A DNA stretch of 64,000 bases from [Clostridium] innocuum (GTDB taxonomy: Bacteria; Bacillota_I; Bacilli_A; Erysipelotrichales; Erysipelotrichaceae): positions 3,162,001 to 3,226,000 of the forward strand of contig CP048838.1 in NCBI GenBank assembly GCA_012317185.1. The letters are read 5' to 3'. The notes beneath the pieces are model-generated. The model was not told the DNA's origin and ran no database searches. It saw only the letters and a list, made by a program, of their open reading frames with translations. Of this stretch, positions 1 through 7,294 are shown piece after piece. Numbering within the stretch: the stretch's first letter is position 1; each line of letters begins with the position of its first letter. Position numbers and translations under genes: made by a program.

Positions 1-284
1 TCTTTATCTTTCATCACTGAGAACTTAACACCATATCTGTTCAGTTCTTTTTTCAGTTCCTTAAGCTCCGCCTCCTCAACCGGAATTTCTTCAAGCTGTC
101 CTTTTTTCACCATATCTTTTAGCTTTACTTCATTTCCGCTTGTATTAATGAGTTTTTCAAGTCCTCCGATTTTTTCAGCCTCTTTCATCAATTTCTTCAG
201 CAAATTAAGAAGCAGTTTTCCCGTTACTTTAGCAGCTTTCACTTCCATGTTCAGCGTTTTTCTTGCTATTTCTTCATTTATCAA
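1..284 (-). CDS. PcfB/DUF3801-family conjugation protein (3' end outside window)
   Basis: The first 94 residues are visible. The TTG start at 284-282 is chosen because GGAGGTGAAAGAAC lies just upstream and because the TTG overlaps the TGA stop of the dnaC-like gene, a sign of translational coupling. The sequence (MINEEIARKTLNMEVKAAKV) is a charged helical N-terminus like DUF3801/PcfB proteins, which in conjugative elements accompany the VirD4-type coupling protein or relaxase. An internal ATG at 249 has no ribosome binding site. The reading frame is still open at position 1. Confidence 0.7.
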   Translation of the reverse strand, partial: MINEEIARKTLNMEVKAAKVTGKLLLNLLKKLMKEAEKIGGLEKLINTSGNEVKLKDMVKKGQLEEIPVEEAELKELKKELNRYGVKFSVMKDK

Positions 285-1132
285 GTTCTTTCACCTCCAT
301 TCAGCAGTCTGTTTTTATTTCGATTCAATTTGTCTTTTTGAATAACCTTTCTAAAATCCTCCCCGATTACCATAACAGGAATACACATCTCGATAATTCT
401 TGAGTAAATTCTTTGGTATTCCACACTCTCCGTACAGTTTTCAATTTGGCTGTATGAAAGATTTGTAGTAAAGATTGTCGGTTTATGTTTTAAATACCTG
501 TTATTGACGATGTTATATACCTGCTCTTTTGCATAGCTTGTATCTCTTTCAATTCCTAAATCATCTAAGATGAGAACTGAAGTATTTACAAGGGATTCGA
601 TATATGCGTTTTTATCAAGGTCAAATCCGCCTTTTTGAAGTTCGTTGATTATCTGTGAAAAGTTTCTAATCTTAACGCTTATCTGATACTGTTCAATCAG
701 TGCATTGGCAATTGAGCAGGCAAGATAGGTCTTGCCGCTACCCACCGAACCATAGAACAGGAGTCCGATATTTTCTTTTCTCATCAACTCATAGTCTTTT
801 ACAAAATTCTTTGCGATGATAAGACTTTGATTTTCTTTTCCCTGATAGTTTTCAAAGGTATATGCCCACTGAATAATGGATGTGAAGCAATTATTTTTTA
901 ATCTCTCGATTTCAAGCTGCTCTTGTCTTTCTTTTTCTTTTGCTTCTCTATCTCTATCACATTTACAAGCAGTCTTAAATTTCATCTGCTTTCCGAAAAA
1001 CTCTAATGCTTTCCCATCTTTTCTTTCATGACACACTTTGCAATAAGCGTGTCCATCTTTGATATACTCTTTTTCAAGATCGTAATAATACTCTACATCT
1101 CCTATCATCACTTTTTCTAATTCCTTATTCAT
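281..1132 (-). CDS. DnaC/IstB-like ATP-binding helicase loader of the ICE
   Basis: This 283-residue AAA+ protein has a Walker A motif GSVGSGKT near residue 130 and a Walker B motif VLILDDLG. An N-terminal cysteine group (CKVC and CKC, residues 34-58) may bind zinc. DnaC-like proteins of conjugative elements load the replicative helicase at the element origin during transfer or plasmid-like replication. The start overlaps the stop of the upstream repA-like gene by 4 bases (ATGA), and the pcfB-like gene overlaps its own stop, so the three form one tightly coupled operon. Family assignment is firm; the role in this element is inferred from context. Confidence 0.88.
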   Translation of the reverse strand: MNKELEKVMIGDVEYYYDLEKEYIKDGHAYCKVCHERKDGKALEFFGKQMKFKTACKCDRDREAKEKERQEQLEIERLKNNCFTSIIQWAYTFENYQGKENQSLIIAKNFVKDYELMRKENIGLLFYGSVGSGKTYLACSIANALIEQYQISVKIRNFSQIINELQKGGFDLDKNAYIESLVNTSVLILDDLGIERDTSYAKEQVYNIVNNRYLKHKPTIFTTNLSYSQIENCTESVEYQRIYSRIIEMCIPVMVIGEDFRKVIQKDKLNRNKNRLLNGGERT

Positions 1133-1899
1133 AGATGTACTCCTTTGTTATATTCCTCCCATGTAGGGATATTGGATTTTTTCTTACTTCCCTGATCTTT
1201 ATAAAACCAAGAAAGGATTGTTGCTTTATGGTCTTTATATGTCTTTCCGGTACTTTGAAGATAGGTTGATAATCTCTCAATGTAGTTATCAAGCTCTCCT
1301 GCCATTTTAATTTGTAATTCGCCTATATCTTCATCCTTTAAAAAGACATTTTGAAATGTTCCAAGTCCGTTTTCACCAAAACTATATTTTCTCTTACTAT
1401 ACTTACTCTTATTATTCTCTATATAGTTACGGTCAACATTCTTAACCTCTTGACGTTCATTTTCTTTACTTCTGAGGTCAACATCTTTTACTTCTGAAGT
1501 AAAAGATGTTAACTTCTGCAAGTCATTTTCTTTTACCACTAATATGCTCATAAAGTCTTTAACATATATGACATTCGGCTTACCAAGTCCAAGCCTTACT
1601 CTTTCAATCAGTCCTATCCCTTTTTTGCTATCTAACTCATCTAATGTTTTTATGGCAGTAGGCTTTGAAATATTTCTTCTTTTCATAATTTCCTCGACTG
1701 TGAAATAGATAAATACTCTACCTTCCTTGTCTATCCAGTTATTCTTAAAGGACATTCCTGTTCGTTTCAAAAGCATGGAATAAATGATAATTGCTTCGGC
1801 AGATAATCCCTTAAATTCTTCTCCATCAACCAATATCTCCGGAACTTTTAAGAAATTAAATCTTTCCGCTTCTCTGTTATAGAAATAGTCAAAGTCCAT
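1129..1899 (-). CDS. RepA-like replication initiator protein of the ICE
   Basis: This 256-residue protein has the N-terminal winged-helix domain seen in RepA_N-type initiators of Firmicute plasmids and Tn1549-like elements. A helix-turn-helix (EEIMKRRNISKPTAIKTLDE) sits near residues 70-89. The middle, residues 130-180, is low complexity and charged. The start at 1899 is preceded by GGGAGGTGATCCTGT. It is the first gene of the visible repA-dnaC-pcfB operon, as is usual for these elements. It would bind the element's origin and recruit the DnaC-like loader; that role is inferred from the family. Confidence 0.8.
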   Translation of the reverse strand: MDFDYFYNREAERFNFLKVPEILVDGEEFKGLSAEAIIIYSMLLKRTGMSFKNNWIDKEGRVFIYFTVEEIMKRRNISKPTAIKTLDELDSKKGIGLIERVRLGLGKPNVIYVKDFMSILVVKENDLQKLTSFTSEVKDVDLRSKENERQEVKNVDRNYIENNKSKYSKRKYSFGENGLGTFQNVFLKDEDIGELQIKMAGELDNYIERLSTYLQSTGKTYKDHKATILSWFYKDQGSKKKSNIPTWEEYNKGVHL

Positions 1900-1930
1900 A
1901 CAGGATCACCTCCCTCCTTAAAAATTTGCA

Positions 1931-1961
1931 AAGAAAAAGACGATAGTTTTTTCTCTATCGC
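1931..1961 (-). terminator. Terminator after the ClbS/DfsB-like gene
   Basis: Read on the minus strand, GGCGATAG and CTATCGTC form a hairpin followed by CTTTTTCTTTG. It lies between the stop of the ClbS-like gene (2010) and the start of repA (1899). Confidence 0.6.
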
Positions 1962-2009
1962 CTTTGCTAAACATTTTTATGAAATTTTTAATTTTACAAA
2001 AAAAGTAAT

Positions 2010-2528
2010 TTATAATACTATCTTCTTCCATTTTCTGATTTTGGTTCTGAAAGTTCCAAAAGGTGCAACAGTATTCACATGAATAAACTTATATACTTCC
2101 CATACTGCTGTTTTAGTCGCTTCATCAGCCCATTGTCTCATATGTGGTTTAAATAATTCTTCCTCACTTAACGAATCAATCATTCCATAAATAGAATTAA
2201 CATTGTCATGTAATTTGACTTTCAACTCTTGCAGGGATAAATGAGCATAGGTATCTGTGAACCACTGATATAATTCGCCAAGTTGGTTCCATTTAAATTC
2301 ATCAGATGGTGTCTTAACATGAGATCCCTTTTTTTCACCTTCTTCCCATTTAAGAACTAAGGTTGTCCAACCAACTTGGTAAGCAAGATTTTCAGCTGGA
2401 GTTCTATCAACTTCATCAACTCTCTTATCTTTTAAGGTTTCTGGAATATTATCAAATTCTGAAATATACTTCTCAAATGCTTTATTTATTTCAGTTTTGA
2501 GTTCTTCTTTATTTTTGTATACTCTCAA
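2010..2528 (-). CDS. ClbS/DfsB-family four-helix-bundle protein
   Basis: This 172-residue protein has the ClbS/DfsB signature: MRVYKNKEELKTEI at the N-terminus, a PAENLAYQVGW segment near residues 45-55 and FKWNQLGELYQWF near 80. The fold belongs to the DinB-like four-helix bundles. ClbS protects Escherichia coli from the genotoxin colibactin by opening its cyclopropane; most family members have no known substrate. The gene sits in the ICE between the replication operon and a CD1845-like gene, with its own terminator, so it is probably cargo. Start 2528 is supported by GGAGGTGATTTT. Family is well supported; substrate unknown. Confidence 0.8.
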   Translation of the reverse strand: MRVYKNKEELKTEINKAFEKYISEFDNIPETLKDKRVDEVDRTPAENLAYQVGWTTLVLKWEEGEKKGSHVKTPSDEFKWNQLGELYQWFTDTYAHLSLQELKVKLHDNVNSIYGMIDSLSEEELFKPHMRQWADEATKTAVWEVYKFIHVNTVAPFGTFRTKIRKWKKIVL

Positions 2529-2567
2529 AAAATCACCTCCACGTTTTCTAATTATCAGACTTTTTAT

Positions 2568-2849
2568 TTAAACTGATTTTGTTGCTTCATTGATACCTTG
2601 TAAAAAAGCTATAACTGCTGCTCCAACCATCGGTATTCCGTATGGGCTTAACAGGAATCCTAATATCAATGCTTCTATGCCTGTTGAAAAATCCTTTTGA
2701 AACAATGATACAGCTCCAACAATGACACACATAAGCATTAGCAAATACAGTATTGTTGTTCCTATAGCCAGTAAAAATGTCAGAAATGTAGTGAGGATAC
2801 TTAACAACAAGCTAATTGGAAACAAAAATATTTTTAATATCCATCTCAT
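2568..2849 (-). CDS. CD1845-like small ICE membrane protein
   Basis: This 93-residue protein is almost entirely hydrophobic, with two or three membrane helices (about residues 5-30, 33-52 and 62-85). It resembles the CD1845-type proteins found at the same place in Clostridioides difficile Tn1549-like elements. Function is not established; a part in mating-pair stability or entry exclusion is only a guess. Start at 2849 follows GGAGGGTATTT. It ends about 40 bases from the ClbS-like gene and begins 19 bases after the rlmD stop. Confidence 0.65.
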   Translation of the reverse strand: MRWILKIFLFPISLLLSILTTFLTFLLAIGTTILYLLMLMCVIVGAVSLFQKDFSTGIEALILGFLLSPYGIPMVGAAVIAFLQGINEATKSV

Positions 2850-2867
2850 AAATACCCTCCATTTCTA

Positions 2868-4502
2868 CTAAATCATTTTAAAATGCCTTAAAGCATCCAT
2901 GATAGCTTCTTCTTTTTCCGGTGTGCATTGTGGAATAACCTGTTTTTCCTTTTTTGATTTATTATAATGCTCCCTCAGTACAATTCCACATTTCTTTTTA
3001 ATCTGTGCAATATAGAGTGTCGAAACCTTTAAATCAAACTTTTCCAATATATATTCCTTGATTTGTGCATAAGTCGCTTTACTCTCAGCACTTGTCAAAT
3101 CAAGCTCATCAAGCGTAACTTCAACATCTATATGTTTATCGACATCAAGTTTGGACAATAATGCTACCGTCTCAACATGCACGGTATGCGGAAATAAGTC
3201 CACTGGAACCATCTCCCCCTGCACCCGATACCCCATACGCTCAAACACCTGCAAATCGCGTATCTGCGTCTGCGGATTACATGAGATATACAGTACCTGA
3301 CTTGGCTTCATCCGCACCAGACTTTTTATAAACTCCTCACTGCTCCCACTCCGCGGAGGATCCATAATCACCACATCCAGCCGCTTCTTCTCAGCCGCAA
3401 GCCTTGACATATAGCGCCCTGCATCATCACAGACAAAACGGATATTGTTGATCTGATTGATCTTTGCATTGATTCTGGCATCCTTTACAGCATCGCCGTT
3501 AATTTCCACACCGATCACCTGCTTCACGAAGCGTGACACATACATCCCGATTGTCCCGATGCCGCAATAAGCATCCAGCACCGTTTCCCCTCCATTCAGC
3601 TTCAGCAGCTCCACCGAACGCTGATACAGCACCTCTGTCTGCTCATGATTGATCTGATAGAAGGACTTTGCAGAAATACGGAAGGTCATGCCACAAAGGA
3701 CATCCTCGATATATCCGGGACCGTACAACACACGCTCCTCATCCCCTAAAACCACACTTGTTTTTCTGGTATTCACATTCTGCACAATCGTTGTAATCTG
3801 AGGATATCGCCTTCTTAATTCCTGTATGAAATTCTTTCTGGCCGGAAACACATCGGAATTCAATACAAGAACGATCATAATCTGCCCGCTCACTGCACCA
3901 TAACGCATGACGACATGCCGGATAAGCCCTCTTCGCTTATCCTCATCGTACGGTTCAATACGCAGCTTTCCCATCAGCTCAACAATGCCCGCAATGATAT
4001 CATCACAGACCTCAGGATGCAATAGACAACTCTTATAGGGAATAATACGGTGGGAAAATTCCTCATAAAAGCCTGCCTGAATACGACGCTGCTTATCCCT
4101 TTGAAAGCCGATAATCATTTTATTACGGTAATGCCACGGCTCCTCCATCGCTACGATTTCCTCTGCTTTAAGCTTTCCTATCTTCGCCTTTGCACATAGC
4201 GTCTGGATGCTGCGGTTTTTAAACTCCTGCTGACCCTTCGCATTCATATGCAGCAGCTGACAGCTTCCACAGCGCTCATAGATCGGACATTTTACCGCGA
4301 TACGGTAAGGAGATGCTTTTTTTATTTCCACTATCTCTCCGATATATCCCTTCGCTATACGCCTGACAATCCGGACGCGTACCTCCTCCTGCTTCATTAC
4401 ATGGCGTACAAGCACGACGTCCTTTCCGCAACGCAGCAAGCCGTTATGCGCTTCATCCATACCGGATATGACTCCGGTTACCATCTGATCAATTTTTAGC
4501 AT
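2868..4502 (-). CDS. rlmD: 23S rRNA (uracil-5-)-methyltransferase RlmD with ICE-derived C-terminal tail
   Basis: The enzyme transfers a methyl group from S-adenosylmethionine to C5 of a uracil in 23S rRNA. Visible parts are an N-terminal TRAM domain (about 1-60), a 4Fe-4S cysteine cluster (CPIYERCGSC), the SAM site DAYCGIGTIG, and the catalytic block MDPPRSG with nucleophile Cys in YISCNP. At 544 residues it is about 90 longer than usual: normal enzymes end shortly after HVETV, here residues 442-446. The remaining tail is AT-rich and contains LDELDLTSAESKATYAQIKE, LYIAQIKKKCGI and a charged end, a segment recalled from ICE-targeted methyltransferase genes. The start at 4502 has AGAGG upstream and overlaps the preceding HAD gene by 14 bases. 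Whether the tail has a function is unknown. Confidence 0.9.
   Translation of the reverse strand: MLKIDQMVTGVISGMDEAHNGLLRCGKDVVLVRHVMKQEEVRVRIVRRIAKGYIGEIVEIKKASPYRIAVKCPIYERCGSCQLLHMNAKGQQEFKNRSIQTLCAKAKIGKLKAEEIVAMEEPWHYRNKMIIGFQRDKQRRIQAGFYEEFSHRIIPYKSCLLHPEVCDDIIAGIVELMGKLRIEPYDEDKRRGLIRHVVMRYGAVSGQIMIVLVLNSDVFPARKNFIQELRRRYPQITTIVQNVNTRKTSVVLGDEERVLYGPGYIEDVLCGMTFRISAKSFYQINHEQTEVLYQRSVELLKLNGGETVLDAYCGIGTIGMYVSRFVKQVIGVEINGDAVKDARINAKINQINNIRFVCDDAGRYMSRLAAEKKRLDVVIMDPPRSGSSEEFIKSLVRMKPSQVLYISCNPQTQIRDLQVFERMGYRVQGEMVPVDLFPHTVHVETVALLSKLDVDKHIDVEVTLDELDLTSAESKATYAQIKEYILEKFDLKVSTLYIAQIKKKCGIVLREHYNKSKKEKQVIPQCTPEKEEAIMDALRHFKMI
3165..3179 (-). other. Probable ICE attachment site (HVETV codons of rlmD)
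   Basis: On the minus strand these bases read CATGTTGAGACGGTA and encode the conserved HVETV motif. Several ICEs integrate at this motif in rumA/rlmD genes. The coding sequence changes composition and sequence family exactly downstream of it. The duplicate site should exist at the other ICE end, outside the window, so the exact crossover bases cannot be read here. Confidence 0.6.
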
Positions 4503-5106
4503 GACATTCCTCTTTCAACAGCCTCTTCGCTTCTTTGATACATGACACATCACGAAACACTATACCATGAATGCCCAGCAGCTCTGCCTGCCTGACATTT
4601 TCCACATTATCATCCAGATAAAGAAGCTCCCCGGCGTTCAGCTCATAGCGCTGCAGCAGTACCTCATAAATATGGGGATCCGGCTTGTTGATTTTCTCCT
4701 CATAGGATAATACTGCCCCATCTGCGAGCGAAAAAAATCGCTGGGTTTTCTTCAGAAAATCCGCAGAATCCTGACTGATATTGGATAGGATATATACTCC
4801 ATAGCCATCATCCTTCACCTGTTTCATAAACGCAATGCTTTCCTGCATCGGCTTCATCAGCTGCAGCCAGTTCTGCAATACGATATTCGTTTCCTCAAGC
4901 ATATCCGGATATGCTTTGTGATATACTGCATACAAATCCTCCAGCATCCAGATACCCTGATCATACTTCTCCCAGGCCTCATGCGTAAATATGCGGCTGC
5001 ATATACGATGTGTCCTATCTTCGCTTTGAAACCAGCGTTTAAAATAGGCTTCCGGCGCAAAGCTCATCAATACATTTCCTATATCAAATACAATATGCTT
5101 TATCAT
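4489..5106 (-). CDS. HAD-superfamily hydrolase (HAD-IA, YihX-like phosphatase)
   Basis: This 205-residue protein shows the HAD motifs in order: FDIGNV with nucleophile Asp near residue 7, LSNIS as motif II, Lys in KINKPDP as motif III and LYLDDN as motif IV. The helical cap between about 15 and 85 puts it in subfamily IA, close to YihX-like sugar-phosphate phosphatases. The acid two residues after the nucleophile of typical phosphatases is Gly here (DIGN), as in YihX relatives. It is upstream of and overlaps rlmD by 14 bases, so the two are co-transcribed. Substrate cannot be read from sequence. Confidence 0.85.
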   Translation of the reverse strand: MIKHIVFDIGNVLMSFAPEAYFKRWFQSEDRTHRICSRIFTHEAWEKYDQGIWMLEDLYAVYHKAYPDMLEETNIVLQNWLQLMKPMQESIAFMKQVKDDGYGVYILSNISQDSADFLKKTQRFFSLADGAVLSYEEKINKPDPHIYEVLLQRYELNAGELLYLDDNVENVRQAELLGIHGIVFRDVSCIKEAKRLLKEECHAKN

Positions 5107-5280
5107 GTTCCTTACTCCTTGCTCTCTTTCCTATTATACTATAAGAAGCCTCTGCTTCCCAGTCATCTTATACCGATATTACAAAAATCGGTTTGGTTGA
5201 AGGCATGACGATATGTGCATACTGCTTCGTATTGCAGCTATCCGGCAACTGCATTTCCTTTCTTAACATACCCGAAAACA

Positions 5281-5320
5281 AAAAGAGATCCTCACTTTAT
5301 ATAGCGGAGAATCTCTTTTC
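5281..5320 (-). terminator. Terminator of the hydroxyproline/TauE operon
   Basis: AAAAGAGAT at 5281-5289 pairs with ATCTCTTTT around 5311-5319. On the minus strand the stem runs into T-rich sequence. It lies directly after the stop of the TauE/SafE permease gene at 5325. Confidence 0.65.
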
Positions 5321-5324
5321 TATC

Positions 5325-6239
5325 TCAATCTACAATTTCCACTGTTTCAGCTTTTCCCGCTGTGGAATGCGCCTTCCCCTTGGAGAATCCGGCACGAAGC
5401 ATAACTGTGGACGTATATACCGTTACACATACAACGATCCATTTCAACACATCCAGCGGCAGAGATTTAATCAGAAGGGATGCAACCAGTGTTGCAATCG
5501 ATCCGAAAATCGCCATGGAAAGTGCTGATTTTCGATTATATGCGCCCTCCTTGATAAACTTCACAGATGCAGGCGGCATCAGGAAGGCACAGGAGCCCAT
5601 CATGATTGGAAATGCCACATCCGGTGACATTCCCAGCAGATACACCAGTACCATACAAGGGTTGTACAGGCCGACACCTGCTGTCATCAATGCCCCCAGA
5701 ATGAAATTAACAAAACCGGCAATTACCAGCTTTCCTCCTGCCAAACCAATGGCGTCGCCTCCGATCGGCATCAAATTTAAGAGGCTTGCCAGCATAATAC
5801 ATGCTGTACATGCCAGAGCAAAGCCCATCACCAGGCGGATTTTTTTCTCTGACATACGGGAAACCACACCGGCTCCGAGTACTGCACCAAGCATTGCGGC
5901 AGCCAGCATGACAACGAGTGTCCATGCCTCTACCTTGACAACCGTTGTAAAAATCAGTGCCTGCAGCAACACAGGAATACAGTTAGCAACATTCATCGTT
6001 CCCGGAATCAGCTTATCTCGTGTCTGCTTCGTAAATTTCAGCAGTGCTGTCTGTGGAGCAAATGCTCCGATTCCCAGCGGATCAAAGAAATTAACCAGAG
6101 CACCGATAGCACCGGTCTTCCACCAGGAAGTATCCCCCTCAAACTCATCCTTGTGTTTGAACAGGTCATAAGCGAAAAATGCAGTGTATCCGATCAACAG
6201 TACGATCAGCAATCCAATAATAATAGTAGTAATATCCAT
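5325..6239 (-). CDS. TauE/SafE-family membrane permease
   Basis: About 304 residues with eight or more hydrophobic segments in two repeats, the layout of TSUP (TauE/SafE) transporters, which move small organic acids, sulfite or sulfonates. Conserved segments are WWKTGAIGALVNFFDPLGIG near the start of the first repeat and GLYNPCMVLVYLLGMSP in the second. I chose ATG at 6239; a TTG at 6260 would add MGVKEKI, but its ribosome binding site is no better. It is the last gene of a minus-strand run after proC, with a terminator right after it. Transport of hydroxyproline-related or other metabolites is possible but not shown. Confidence 0.82.
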   Translation of the reverse strand: MDITTIIIGLLIVLLIGYTAFFAYDLFKHKDEFEGDTSWWKTGAIGALVNFFDPLGIGAFAPQTALLKFTKQTRDKLIPGTMNVANCIPVLLQALIFTTVVKVEAWTLVVMLAAAMLGAVLGAGVVSRMSEKKIRLVMGFALACTACIMLASLLNLMPIGGDAIGLAGGKLVIAGFVNFILGALMTAGVGLYNPCMVLVYLLGMSPDVAFPIMMGSCAFLMPPASVKFIKEGAYNRKSALSMAIFGSIATLVASLLIKSLPLDVLKWIVVCVTVYTSTVMLRAGFSKGKAHSTAGKAETVEIVD

Positions 6240-6249
6240 AATCTTCTCT

Positions 6250-6447
6250 TTAACTCCCAATATACGCTCTTGCGTCTTCTCTGTTATTTAACTCCGATAC
6301 TGCTTGACTGTTCATCACCGACGCGCTGTTCAGCATCCCTCTGTAACAGCACGCCGTCTGAGCTGGAGCAGGTATTGCATGCAAAGACATCCCTGCCCGC
6401 CGCAACTCCTTACCATAACCACATTGTGAATCACAGTCTTCATCCAA
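6250..6447 (-). CDS. Doubtful 65-residue ORF between proC and the permease
   Basis: An ORF starting MDEDCDSQCGYGKELRR fills the 198-base gap between proC and the permease gene and ends near the permease start. It has four cysteines but no clear ribosome binding site and matches no family I recognise. It could be a small translated gene or simply an open stretch of leader. Low confidence. Confidence 0.2.
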   Translation of the reverse strand: MDEDCDSQCGYGKELRRAGMSLHAIPAPAQTACCYRGMLNSASVMNSQAVSELNNREDARAYIGS

Positions 6448-6458
6448 AATTCTTTTTC

Positions 6459-7265
6459 TTATTTCGACATCTCTCTCGATTTATCCGCACATGCCTTCAT
6501 ACCCTGCATAATACTGGAGCGAAATCCGCTCTCCTCCAGCTTTGCGACAGCGGCAATGGTTGTTCCTCCCGGTGAACACACCATATCCTTCAGCTCTCCC
6601 GGATGCTTTCCGGTTTCCAGAACCATCTGAGCACTTCCCAATACCGCCTGTGCCGCAAATTTATATGCCTGTGGTCTTGGCATACCTTCCACAACTGCAG
6701 CATCTGCCATTGCTTCAATCATCATATAAACATATGCCGGTGATGAACCGCTGACTGCAGTTACTGCATCCATCAGGTGCTCTGAAACAATATCACTCTT
6801 ACCAAAGCTGTTGAAGATGGCCGTAATTTCTTCTGTTTCTTCCTTTGTCACATTCTTTGCAGGTGCAATGGCAGCCATTCCTTCTCCGACAAGCGCCGGT
6901 GTATTCGGCATCGTCTTCACGATTTTGATTTCTCTTCCAAACAAATGGGCAACAGCTGCAGAGGATTGTCCGGCAGCGATAACGACGATGATGACAGCCT
7001 CCTTTACAACAGCCTTGATCTGATCGATGACTACCGGATACAAAAACGGCTTAACAGACAGCACGATGATATCGCACACCTTTGCCAGCTCTGCATTATC
7101 CGTTGTCGTATGAACCCCATAGCTTTCCCTTACGCGGGCAAGGCTATCCTCATTGATGTCGGATACATAAATATTCTCTCTGGCAGTCAGACCGGCTTTG
7201 ATGATTCCCCCTATCATCGCACCGCCCATATTCCCGCTGCCGATAAATCCAATGGTCTTGTTCAT
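6459..7265 (-). CDS. proC: Pyrroline-5-carboxylate reductase
   Basis: This 268-residue enzyme reduces pyrroline-5-carboxylate to proline with NAD(P)H. The dinucleotide site GFIGSGNMGGAMIGG is at residues 5-19. The C-terminal dimerisation domain has the signature GSSPAYVYMMIEAMADA followed by PGELKDMVCSPGGTTIAA. The gene is 29 bases downstream of hypD. In that setting its substrate is the pyrroline-5-carboxylate released from hydroxyproline by HypD. It also completes proline synthesis together with proB and proA near 15-17 kb, which have no proC of their own in the window. Confidence 0.96.
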   Translation of the reverse strand: MNKTIGFIGSGNMGGAMIGGIIKAGLTARENIYVSDINEDSLARVRESYGVHTTTDNAELAKVCDIIVLSVKPFLYPVVIDQIKAVVKEAVIIVVIAAGQSSAAVAHLFGREIKIVKTMPNTPALVGEGMAAIAPAKNVTKEETEEITAIFNSFGKSDIVSEHLMDAVTAVSGSSPAYVYMMIEAMADAAVVEGMPRPQAYKFAAQAVLGSAQMVLETGKHPGELKDMVCSPGGTTIAAVAKLEESGFRSSIMQGMKACADKSREMSK

Positions 7266-7294
7266 AAATGTTTTTCCTTCTTTCCTAATATTGT

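Larger units (their letters stand above)
1..3179. mobile_element. Right-hand end of an integrative conjugative element inserted in rlmD (partial)
   Basis: The run of minus-strand genes PcfB-like, DnaC-like, RepA-like, ClbS-like and CD1845-like is typical of Tn1549/CTn-type elements of Firmicutes. The element appears to end inside rlmD at the codons for HVETV (3165-3179). Base composition shifts there: positions 2941-3000 have 16 G+C in 60, whereas 3181-3240 have 34 in 60. The integrase, relaxase, type IV secretion genes and the other attachment site must lie to the left, outside the window. The gene content is seen directly. The boundary is inferred from the composition shift and from known use of the rumA/rlmD 3' end as an ICE target. 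Confidence 0.75.
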
